Of a DNA stretch of 64,000 nucleotides, positions 32,978 to 40,441 are shown in pieces; positions within the stretch are counted from its first letter, which is position 1; each line of letters starts with the position of its first letter. The position numbers and the translations under genes are program-made. The notes beneath the pieces were generated by a model. That model saw only the letters and a program-made list of their open reading frames with translations, was not told where the DNA came from and ran no database searches. The DNA comes from Kitasatospora cineracea (GTDB lineage: Bacteria; Actinomycetota; Actinomycetes; Streptomycetales; Streptomycetaceae): the NCBI RefSeq assembly GCF_003751605.1, contig NZ_RJVJ01000001.1:3720001-3784000 (forward strand), in the 5' to 3' direction.

Positions 32978-33771
32978 CGGCCCCGGGGGAGAGCGCGGGG
33001 GCGTCGGCGGCCGGGTCGCCGGGCGGGTCGGCGGGGGAGCCGCTGATCGAACTGCGCGGGGTGAACAAGCACTTCGGTGCGCTGCACGTGCTCCAGGACA
33101 TCGACCTGACGGTGGGCCGGGGCGAGGTCGTGGTGGTGATCGGCCCGTCCGGGTCGGGCAAGTCCACGCTGTGCCGGGCGATCAACCGGCTGGAGACGGT
33201 GGAGAGCGGCAGCATCCTGATCGAGGGGCAGCCGCTGCCCGCGGAGGGCAAGGGGCTGGCGAAGCTGCGCGCCGAGGTGGGGATGGTGTTCCAGTCCTTC
33301 AACCTGTTCGCGCACAAGACGGTGCTGCAGAACGTGACGCTGGCCCAGGTCAAGGTCCGCAGGCGGGGGAAGGCCGAGGCGGAGGCCAAGGGGCGGCAGC
33401 TGCTGGAGCGGGTCGGGCTGGCGGCGCACGCGGCCAAGTACCCGGCGCAGCTGTCCGGCGGCCAGCAGCAGCGGGTGGCGATCGCCCGGGCGCTGGCGAT
33501 GGACCCGAAGGCGCTGCTGTTCGACGAGCCCACCTCGGCGCTCGACCCCGAGATGATCAACGAGGTGCTGGAGGTCATGCGTTCGCTGGCCGCCGAGGGC
33601 ATGACCATGGTGGTGGTCACGCACGAGATGGGCTTCGCCCGGTCGGCCGCCAACCGCGTGGTGTTCATGGCGGACGGGCGGATCGTCGAGGACCGCGTCC
33701 CCGAGGAGTTCTTCGCGAACCCGCGCAGCGAACGGGCCCGGGACTTCCTCTCCAAGATCCTGAAGCACTGA
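32974..33771 (+). CDS. gluA: Glutamate/polar amino acid ABC importer ATPase
   Basis: A 265-residue ATPase of the GlnQ/GluA family: Walker A GPSGSGKST near 57-65, Q-loop GMVFQSFNLF, signature LSGGQQQR near 159-166, Walker B LLFDEPTSALDPE near 180-192 and H-loop VVTHEM. The first 25 residues are a Ser/Gly/Ala-rich extension, so translation may begin further in, but GTG 32974 overlaps the LapA stop. gluB, gluC and gluD follow on the same strand, completing an importer driven by this subunit. Confidence 0.87.
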   Translation: MTAPGESAGASAAGSPGGSAGEPLIELRGVNKHFGALHVLQDIDLTVGRGEVVVVIGPSGSGKSTLCRAINRLETVESGSILIEGQPLPAEGKGLAKLRAEVGMVFQSFNLFAHKTVLQNVTLAQVKVRRRGKAEAEAKGRQLLERVGLAAHAAKYPAQLSGGQQQRVAIARALAMDPKALLFDEPTSALDPEMINEVLEVMRSLAAEGMTMVVVTHEMGFARSAANRVVFMADGRIVEDRVPEEFFANPRSERARDFLSKILKH

Positions 33772-33781
33772 GGTGGTTCGG

Positions 33782-34687
33782 GTGAGGAAGAACGTCGTGC
33801 TGTCCGTGCTCGTCCTGCTGGCCGTGCTGGGGGGCCTGTCCGGCTGCGGCAAGGACGGCACCCCGCCGCCGAAGGGCCCGCAGCCCAGCGCGCTGCCCAG
33901 CTACCAGGTGCGCAGCAGCGACACCGTCACCGGTTCGCCGACCCTGGACGCGGCGCGCTCGCGCGGCCACCTGGTGGTCGGCGCCAAGGAGGACCAGCCG
34001 TACCTGGGGCAGAAGAACCCGGCGACCGGCGAGTACTCCGGCTTCGACATCGAGATCGCCAAGATGGTCGGCGCCGACCTGGGCTTCGCCCCCGAGCAGA
34101 TCGAGTTCCGCACCATCGCCTCCGCCAACCGCGAGACGGCGCTGCAGAACGGGCAGGTCGACTACTACGTGGGCACCTACACCATCAACGACAACCGCAA
34201 GAAGCTGGTCGGCTTCGCCGGGCCGTACTTCATCGCCGGGCAGGCGCTGCTGGTCCGCAAGAACGAGACGAAGATCAACGGCCCGCAGGACCTGGCCGGG
34301 CGGAAGGTCTGCTCGGCCGCCGGGTCGACCCCGTACCAGCGGATCCAGCAGGACTACCCGCAGGCGAAGCTGATCGGCTACGACACCTACTCGGCCTGCG
34401 TGGACAACCTGATCACCGGTCAGGTCGACGCGGTGACCACCGACAACGCGATCCTGCAGGGCTACGCGGCGAAGGTCCCGGACGAGCTGAAGATCGCCGG
34501 GCAGCCGTTCTCCAAGGAGCCGTACGGCATCGGCGTGCCGAAGAACGACACCGTGCTGCGGCTGGCGCTGGACGACGCGCTGCAGCGGCACGAGCAGAAC
34601 GGCGACTGGAAGAAGGCGTACGAGGCGACGCTCGGCCTGTCCGGGGTGCCCGCGCCCGAGCCGCCGCCGATCGACCGCTACCAGTGA
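33782..34687 (+). CDS. gluB: Glutamate-binding lipoprotein of ABC importer
   Basis: A 301-residue periplasmic-type binding protein anchored as a lipoprotein. The signal peptide RKNVVLSVLVLLAVLGGLSGC has its lipobox LSGC at residues ~19-22. The SBP_bac_3 fold follows (GFDIEIAKMVGADLG, DYYVGTYTINDNRKK, AAGSTPYQRI). GTG 33782 has GAGG 8 bases upstream; GTG 33773 is an in-frame alternative. It delivers glutamate, or a related amino acid, to GluCD. The last 16 bases of the gene are duplicated 45 bases downstream. Confidence 0.9.
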   Translation: MRKNVVLSVLVLLAVLGGLSGCGKDGTPPPKGPQPSALPSYQVRSSDTVTGSPTLDAARSRGHLVVGAKEDQPYLGQKNPATGEYSGFDIEIAKMVGADLGFAPEQIEFRTIASANRETALQNGQVDYYVGTYTINDNRKKLVGFAGPYFIAGQALLVRKNETKINGPQDLAGRKVCSAAGSTPYQRIQQDYPQAKLIGYDTYSACVDNLITGQVDAVTTDNAILQGYAAKVPDELKIAGQPFSKEPYGIGVPKNDTVLRLALDDALQRHEQNGDWKKAYEATLGLSGVPAPEPPPIDRYQ

Positions 34688-34733
34688 GGCCGTCACCAGT
34701 GAGAGCACGACCAGTCGGACCGCTACCAGTGAG
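34673..34733. repeat. Direct duplication of the gluB 3' end
   Basis: GACCGCTACCAGTGAG occurs at 34673-34688, spanning the gluB stop, and exactly again at 34718-34733. Shorter echoes (CACCAGTGAG at 34694-34703, CGACCAGTCGGAC) lie between. It looks like a recent small tandem duplication of the stop-codon region. Confidence 0.85.
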
Positions 34734-34748
34734 CAGGGAGGAGGACAG

Positions 34749-35393
34749 GTGAACGTCCTGACCGACAACTGGTCCACGTACTGGCACGGGTTCCTCGGCA
34801 CGCTGTGGCTGACCCTGGTGAGCGCGGCGCTGGCGCTGGGGCTCGGGGTGGTGGTCGCGGGGTTCCGGGTGTCGCCGGTGCGGCCGCTGCGGGCGTTCGG
34901 CACCGGGTGGGTGACGGTGCTGCGCAACACGCCACTGACGCTGCTGTTCTTCATCGTGGTGCTGGGGCTGCCCCGGTTCGACATCACGCTGCCGTTCTTC
35001 ACCTTCGCGGTGCTGGCGCTGGGCTGCTACACCTCGGCGTTCGTCTGCGAGACGCTGCGCTCGGGGGTGAACACGGTGCCGGTCGGGCAGGGCGAGGCGG
35101 CCCGCAGCCTGGGTCTGACGTTCACCCAGACGCTGGGCCTGGTGATCCTGCCGCAGGCGTACCGCTCGGTGGTCGCGCCGCTGGGCAGCGTGATGATCGC
35201 GCTGGCGAAGAACACCGCGATCGCGGGTTCGTTCAGCGTGGTCGAACTGCTCGGCACCTACCGAACCATCAACGAGCTGGGCTACGGCATCGTCTGGACC
35301 TTCGTCTGGATCGCGGTCGGGTACCTGATCCTGACGCTGGCGATCAGCGCCCTGTTCAACCTGCTGGAGCGACGGGTGGCGGTGTCCCGATGA
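34749..35393 (+). CDS. gluC: Amino acid ABC importer permease GluC
   Basis: A 214-residue permease with five membrane helices and the coupling EAA loop (QGEAARSLGLTFTQTLGLVILPQAYR, near 114-139), the HEQ/His-Glu-Gln permease class. Length and motif are those of GluC/GlnP. GTG 34749 has GGAGGAGGA 4-5 bases upstream, a very strong site. It follows gluB by 61 bases of duplicated sequence and precedes gluD by 13. Confidence 0.88.
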   Translation: MNVLTDNWSTYWHGFLGTLWLTLVSAALALGLGVVVAGFRVSPVRPLRAFGTGWVTVLRNTPLTLLFFIVVLGLPRFDITLPFFTFAVLALGCYTSAFVCETLRSGVNTVPVGQGEAARSLGLTFTQTLGLVILPQAYRSVVAPLGSVMIALAKNTAIAGSFSVVELLGTYRTINELGYGIVWTFVWIAVGYLILTLAISALFNLLERRVAVSR

Positions 35394-35406
35394 CGGAGGT
35401 GTTCCG

Positions 35407-36264
35407 ATGACGGTGGAGTCCTCCGCGTTGTACGACGTGCCCGGCCCGAAGGCGCTGGCCCGGCACCGGCTGTACGGGTGGCTGGCGCTGCTGGTGATTG
35501 CCGCCGTGATCGGCTGGGTGGTCTACATGCTGTTCCACACCCAGCAGTTCACGTACCAGAAGTGGATGCCCTTCGAGTACAAGGGCGTCCAGGAGCTGCT
35601 GCTGCGCGGCCTGGCCAACACCCTGAAGGCGTTCGGCTGGACGGCGCTGTTCGCGCTGCCCTTCGGTGCGCTGTTCGCCGCCGGGCGGCTCTCCGACCAC
35701 CGGGTGGTGCGCTGGGTGTCCACCGTGGTGGTGGAGTTCTTCCGGGCGATGCCGCTGCTGGTGATGATCTTCTTCATCTTCGTCGCGCTCAAGGCCCCGC
35801 CGATGTGGGCGCTGGTCGCCGGGCTGACGCTGTACAACGGCTCGGTGCTGGCCGAGGTGTTCCGGGCCGGCGTGCTCGCGGTGCCCAAGGGGCAGCGGGA
35901 GGCGGCGTACGCGCTGGGGCTGCGCAAGACCCAGGTGATGGCGTACGTGCTGGTGCCGCAGGCGAACCGGGCGATGCTGCCGACCATCGTCAGCCAGCTG
36001 GTGGTGGCGCTCAAGGACACCTCGCTCGGGTTCCTGATCACCTACGAGGAGTTCCTGCACGCCGGGAAGCTGATCGCCACCAACCTGGACTACGACCTGC
36101 CGTTCATCCCGGTGGTGATGGTGGTCGCCCCGGTCTACATCGGCATGTGTCTGCTGCTCTCCTGGTTCGCCAAGTGGCTGGAGCGGCGCGGGCGGCGCAG
36201 CCCGAAGGCGAAGGGCGGTGCGCCGGTCGCGGCGGCCGGGCTGACGCCCGACCCGCAGGGGTAG
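35407..36264 (+). CDS. gluD: Amino acid ABC importer permease GluD
   Basis: A 285-residue permease, longer than GluC because of an extra N-terminal helix (LYGWLALLVIAAVIGWVVYML near 22-42) and a periplasmic loop. The EAA loop reads KGQREAAYALGLRKTQVMAYVLVPQ near 159-183. The C-terminal tail is basic and Ala/Gly-rich. ATG 35407 has GGAGGTG 6 bases upstream. With gluABC it completes the importer; it is the last gene of the operon and no hairpin follows. Confidence 0.88.
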   Translation: MTVESSALYDVPGPKALARHRLYGWLALLVIAAVIGWVVYMLFHTQQFTYQKWMPFEYKGVQELLLRGLANTLKAFGWTALFALPFGALFAAGRLSDHRVVRWVSTVVVEFFRAMPLLVMIFFIFVALKAPPMWALVAGLTLYNGSVLAEVFRAGVLAVPKGQREAAYALGLRKTQVMAYVLVPQANRAMLPTIVSQLVVALKDTSLGFLITYEEFLHAGKLIATNLDYDLPFIPVVMVVAPVYIGMCLLLSWFAKWLERRGRRSPKAKGGAPVAAAGLTPDPQG

Positions 36265-36337
36265 CGGTCGGTGACCGGGTGGGTCGGTTAGGGTCAGGAG
36301 GTCCACGATCGGTGCCGACCTTCCCAGGAGTTGCCGG

Positions 36338-37027
36338 ATGTCCGTGCTGCCCAGCCGCCAGGGCCTGTCCGGGGCCGACGTGCTCGACCGGCGGGAGAGC
36401 GCCGGCGGCGAGGTGGTGCTGCGGCGGCGCGGCGGGCACTGCGAGGTCATCGTGAACGGCTGCTTCCTGATGGACACCGTCGACGGCCGCTCCGAACGGC
36501 TGCTGGTGCGGGCCGCGCTGGACGAACTCGCGGCGGTGGCGCGTCCCAGCGTGCTGATCGGCGGGCTGGGTGTCGGCTTCTCGCTGGCGCACGCCGCCGC
36601 CGAGCCGCGCTGGGCGCGGATCGCGGTGGCCGAGCGGGAGGCTGCGATCATCGACTGGCACCGCACCGGCCCGCTGGGAGCGTTCTCCGCCGGGGCGCTG
36701 GACGACCCCCGGGTGGAGGTGCTGCACACCGACCTGGTCGAGTACCTCGCGGGGCCGGGGGAGCGCTACGACGCGCTCTGCCTCGACATCGACAACGGGC
36801 CGGACTGGACGGTCGGCGCCGAGAACGACCGGCTGTACGGGCCGGCTGGGCTGGCGAGCGCCGCCGCCCGGCTCAACTCCGGTGGGGTGCTGGCGGTGTG
36901 GAGCGCGCAGCCGTCCGCCGCCTTCGAACAGGCGCTGCAGGAGGCCGGGTTCACCGGCGTCCGGACCGAGGAGATCGCGGTCGAGCGCGGCGTGCCCGAT
37001 GTCGTCCACCTGGCACGCCGCGCCTGA
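36338..37027 (+). CDS. Spermidine synthase-like methyltransferase-fold protein
   Basis: A 229-residue Rossmann-fold protein of the polyamine aminopropyltransferase type. The cofactor strand VLIGGLGVGFSLAHA lies near 67-81. An acidic residue end (VAEREAAII) follows, then LHTDLVEYL and the active-site loop CLDIDNGPDW near 148-157. It lacks the N-terminal beta-barrel domain of true spermidine synthases. The role is therefore uncertain; many actinobacterial members are annotated only as spermidine synthase-like. ATG 36338 has AGGAG 8 bases upstream. It is convergent with the chitinase gene, 9 bases apart. Confidence 0.7.
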   Translation: MSVLPSRQGLSGADVLDRRESAGGEVVLRRRGGHCEVIVNGCFLMDTVDGRSERLLVRAALDELAAVARPSVLIGGLGVGFSLAHAAAEPRWARIAVAEREAAIIDWHRTGPLGAFSAGALDDPRVEVLHTDLVEYLAGPGERYDALCLDIDNGPDWTVGAENDRLYGPAGLASAAARLNSGGVLAVWSAQPSAAFEQALQEAGFTGVRTEEIAVERGVPDVVHLARRA

Positions 37028-37047
37028 ACTGCCTTGTCAGTTCAGGC
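37022..37047. terminator. Bidirectional hairpin containing both stop codons
   Basis: Arms GCCTGAACTG and CAGTTCAGGC around CCTTGT form a 10-bp stem. The stop codons of the two convergent genes (37025-37027 plus; 37037-37039 minus) lie within the hairpin. It probably serves both transcripts. Confidence 0.65.
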
Positions 37048-39021
37048 AGTTGGCGAGCGCCGTCATCAACTCGCCGTTGGCGGTGTCGCCGTCGAAGGAC
37101 CAGACCGTCGCTCCGGCGAGGCCCCGCTCCTTGATCCAGGTGGCCTTCCGGGTGATCTCCGTCGGGTCGTCGTAGGTGTAGAGCACGGTGCCGTTGTAGA
37201 GGTACGCGTGGCCGGCCACCGGGTCCCGGTAGAGGGTGTAACCGCCGCCGGCCAGCTTCTCCTTGAGCTTGTGGTAGTCCTCGAAGCCGTTCTCGTAGCT
37301 GCCCGGCGCGGGGCCGGTCGCGGTCTGGAACAGGCCGTTGGTGCTGCCGCGCGGCACGCCCGTCCAGCCGCGGCCGTAGAACGGGACGCCGAGGGTCAGC
37401 TTGGACTTCGGGGCGCCGCCGTTGACGTACGCGTCGATGGCGAGCTCCGAGCTGAACCGCCGGTCCGGGGTGGACGGGTCGCCCGCGGCGACCTCCAGCG
37501 CGGACTGCTGGTTGGTGGTCGTCTCCCGGCGCCGTGGTAGTCGTAGCCCTGGACGGTGGCGAAGTCGAACGCCCCGAACAGGCCCGGGATGTCGATACCC
37601 GCGATGATCTTCGCGGGGTCGGCGGGCAGGAAGGCGCTCAGCGTGTAGTGCTTGCCGGTGGTGGCGCCGCGCGCGTCCAGCCGGCGGGGGAACTCCTGGG
37701 CCAGCAAGGTGTAGTTGGCCTTGTCGGCCGGGCGGAGCACGTTGCCGAGGTGGCCCTCCGAGTTCGGCCACTCCCAGTCCAGGTCGATGCCGTCGAAGAT
37801 GCCCGCCGCCGAACCGGCGCCGCCGCGGCCGTCGATCACCGGCAGATCGCCCTTGAGGTACAGGTCGATGCAGGAGGAGACCAGCGCCTTGCGCGAGGCG
37901 TCGGTGGCCGCCGCGTCGGAGAACCACTTGCTGTAGGGCCAACCACCCAGCGGGATCTGCACCTTGAGGTTCGGGTACTTGGCCTTGAGCTGCTTGAGCT
38001 GCTTGAGCTGGTTGAAGTCGCCGGCCAGCTTCTGGTCCCAGGTGTCGGTCGTCCCGGCCACCGAGGTGCCCGCGTCCCAGCCGCGCCCGAAGTCCGCCCA
38101 GGCGTCGCCCGCGCCGTCGCCCGCGTTCGGGTCGGAGTCGTTGCCCGCCGCCTTGTCGGTGAGGAAGCACTGCTTGGTGGACGGGTGGACGTTGGCGAAC
38201 GCGTAGTTCAGGTGGTCCAGCTTCGCGGCGCTGCCCGAGGTGTCCAGCTTCTTCACGCTGTAGCCGCGGGCGTACACCGACCACTGGGTGAAGTAGCCGA
38301 TGGTCAGGCCGGTCTGCGGGTTCACCTTGCCGGTGCGCAGGGTCGCCGGGACGGAGGCCGCCGAGCGGTTGGCGGAGGTGTCGAACGCGACCACGGTGAA
38401 AGCGTGCCGGCCGTCCGCCAGGCCGCCGATCGTCACCGCCGTGCCGTCGCCCGTCACCGTGGAGACCTTGGCCGCGCCCTCGTACACGTCGTACCCGGCG
38501 ACCCGCACGTCGTCGGTGGACGCCGTCCAGGACACGGCGGCCCGGCCCGAGCCGGACTGCGTCGCGGTGACGTTCGTCGGGGCGGTCGGGGCCTGGTCGT
38601 CGCCGCCGCTGCCGTCGCACGGCTTGCCGTTCAGCTTGCAGTTCCTCAGCTCGGCGAACGGGCCCGAGTAGGCCACGTTGAAGCCGGAGTCGTACGAGGC
38701 GCCGGGGGCGACCCGCGGCTGCCAGCCCGGGTTCTTGACGGTGACGTGGGAAGCCGCGGCGGTGTACGCGGCGTTCCACAGCGAGCCGAGGGTGTGGTTC
38801 GCCGGGAGGTCGAACTCCAGCGTCCAGCCGTTGATCGCGGCGCTGCCCGCGTTGGTGATGGTGTAGCCGCCGCCGTAACCCGAGCCCCGGTCCTGGTCCT
38901 TGTGGAAGACCGCGGTGGGCTCGGCCGCGTGCGCGCTCCGGGCGGGGAGGGAGACCGCCGGCAGCGGGGCGAGCAGGCCGCCGACGGTGAGCAGGGGGAG
39001 GCGGTACCGACGTCTGCGCAT
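37037..39021 (-). pseudogene. GH18 chitinase with CBM2-like and FN3 domains, one frameshift
   Basis: Order: a twin-Arg-rich signal peptide ending near ARSAHA, a CBM2-like cellulose/chitin-binding domain (residues ~36-140), an FN3 domain (~150-235) and a GH18 catalytic barrel. The catalytic motif DGIDLDWEWP is present. At 37527/37528 one base is missing: the frame breaks inside YDYHGA(W)ETTTN. The last third of the barrel (AIDAYVNG..., PFYGRGW, VWSFDGDT) continues in another frame to a stop at 37037. The total length is not a multiple of three. It may be a real inactivation or a sequencing error. AGGAG lies 8 bases before ATG 39021; the promoter region has a chitinase-type operator. Confidence 0.85.
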
Positions 39022-39160
39022 GAAGGGCTCCTGTCCGGGAGCGGAGCCGCGCGAGGCACGCGCGGGCAGGCTCCACTGCCTGGGGGAGGAGGAGTTTGCG
39101 TGTGCAGGTGCGGATCGAGCAGGCCGCGGCCCGGCGGGCCCTGGCAGGCCCGGGCGGGCG

Positions 39161-39190
39161 GGCGCGGGCGGGCGCGGGCGGGCGCGGGCG
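39161..39190. repeat. 10-bp tandem repeat in the chitinase leader
   Basis: GGCGCGGGCG occurs three times exactly head to tail, preceded by the related CGGGCGGGCG. It lies in the 5' untranslated region between the predicted start of transcription and the chitinase ATG. Confidence 0.85.
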
Positions 39191-39237
39191 GCGGACTCCT
39201 TGGCCGTCGGGGAGCCCGGGAGTTCCTGTGTCATTGG

Positions 39238-39266
39238 AGGGTAGGGATCGGGTAATGGAATGGCAA
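39238..39266 (-). promoter_or_regulatory. Predicted chitinase promoter
   Basis: On the minus strand TTGCCA (39266-39261) and TACCCT (39243-39238) are separated by 17 bases. The chitinase-type operator lies directly upstream of the -35 box. The resulting leader would be about 210 bases. Confidence 0.55.
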
Positions 39267-39267
39267 T

Positions 39268-39279
39268 AGGTCTGGACCA
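39268..39279 (-). promoter_or_regulatory. Chitinase-type operator / DasR dre-like site
   Basis: The minus strand reads TGGTCCAGACCT, the 12-base element described as a direct repeat in Streptomyces chitinase promoters. The core TGGTCNAGACC also matches the dre consensus of the GlcNAc regulator DasR (ACTGGTCTAGACCACT). Only one copy is visible. It indicates induction by chitin degradation products. Confidence 0.7.
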
Positions 39280-39438
39280 TGCGGAAATTACCGCAAGGGG
39301 AGGGGAATCGGGGGTTTGAGCGGCCCTTCCTCCGGCGGTGCGCACACCGCGGAAATCGGGTGACGGACCCGGGTGGGAGGGGGGTGGGGTGAGGGTGATG
39401 TGTGCGACACGCGTTCCCAATCGCGTGGTGGGTGCGGC

Positions 39439-39777
39439 ATGATCATTGGCATGCTCGAACGTGAGATCGAACTGCTGGCCCAACTCCTCGAGGAGTTCGG
39501 CGCCCTGCGGTTCCCCCCGGGCTGGTACGACCGGGAACCCGGTGGCACGAGCCTCGTCACCCTCGCCACCACCCTCACCGGCTGCACCGTCGCCGCCCTC
39601 GACGGCCCGCTCGCCGACCGCCACCGCGAACACCTGCGCCAGCGCCGCGCCCTGCTCGCCGACCTGCTGCCGGCCGTCGCCGCCGACACCTACGCCACCA
39701 GCTACTTCGTCACGCTGTACCGGATGGCCGTGCTCGCCGAGGAGGTCGACGACCGGCGGGCGGCGGAGGTGCACTGA
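39439..39777 (+). CDS. Hypothetical protein, 112 residues
   Basis: A soluble, mostly helical protein: MLEREIELLAQLLEEFGALRFPPGWYD at the start, then a Thr/Leu-rich helix (LVTLATTLTGCTVAAL) and a helical C-terminus ending DDRRAAEVH. ATG 39439 or ATG 39451 could start it; no strong ribosome site is visible. Codon positions show the third-position G/C bias of a true gene. Neighbours give no clue and I do not recognise the family. Confidence 0.55.
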   Translation: MIIGMLEREIELLAQLLEEFGALRFPPGWYDREPGGTSLVTLATTLTGCTVAALDGPLADRHREHLRQRRALLADLLPAVAADTYATSYFVTLYRMAVLAEEVDDRRAAEVH

Positions 39778-39858
39778 CGGGACGCCGGGGTGCACTGACG
39801 GGACGTCGGGGGTGGTGCGGCGGCTGCGGTCGGCGGCCGACTGCCGGGCCGCGGGCGG

Positions 39859-40263
39859 TCAGGCCGGGCGCAGGACGGTGCGCAGCCGGTCGATGCCCTC
39901 GCGCCAGTCGGCGGACAGGTCGGTCTCGTCCCAGAGCTCGGCCAGCTCGGAGTCCGCGCCCAGGACGCGGTCCAGCGCGGCCACCGCCAGCGGGCGAAGC
40001 TCCGCCGGGAACGGCGGCAGCGGCTCCTGCGGCCCGTACGCGGTGGTGACCGGCTCGCCACCCGGGCACTGCGCCGCCACCAGCGCCGCGGCGGCCACCG
40101 CGTGGAGGGCCACGTCGGAGTCCAGGTCGTCCTCCTCCCCGGCGGCCTCGGCCAGCACGGCCCGGATCAGCTCGGCGCGCTGCTCCGGGGCGGTCTCGTC
40201 GAGGCTGCCTCCGAAGTCGGCGGCGGTGTCGTTGTCGAAGTGGCCGGTGTCCCAGGCGCCCAT
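39859..40263 (-). CDS. DUF4259-family protein
   Basis: A 134-residue acidic protein starting MGAWDTGHFDNDTAADF, the hallmark of DUF4259 (MGAWGxGxFxNDxAxD). Helices with conserved acidic patches follow to the C-terminus WREGIDRLRTVL. The function of the family is unknown; members are often found near immunity-type genes, but no toxin is adjacent. AGGAGGAG lies 6 bases upstream of ATG 40263. Confidence 0.85.
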   Translation of the reverse strand: MGAWDTGHFDNDTAADFGGSLDETAPEQRAELIRAVLAEAAGEEDDLDSDVALHAVAAAALVAAQCPGGEPVTTAYGPQEPLPPFPAELRPLAVAALDRVLGADSELAELWDETDLSADWREGIDRLRTVLRPA

Positions 40264-40441
40264 GGTGTCTCCTCCTGCGGTGGTGGTGCGGCGATCTTCG
40301 CAACGGCCGCTGACAGTCGGGGTGGAGAGGTTTCGGGGTCGGGAGGTTTCGGGGTGAGGGGCGGGGCGGGGCGGTTCCGGGGCGGGAACGCGAACGGCGA
40401 GCCGGGGTCGGCTCGCCGTTCGGTGGGGCGGTTGGGCGGTG

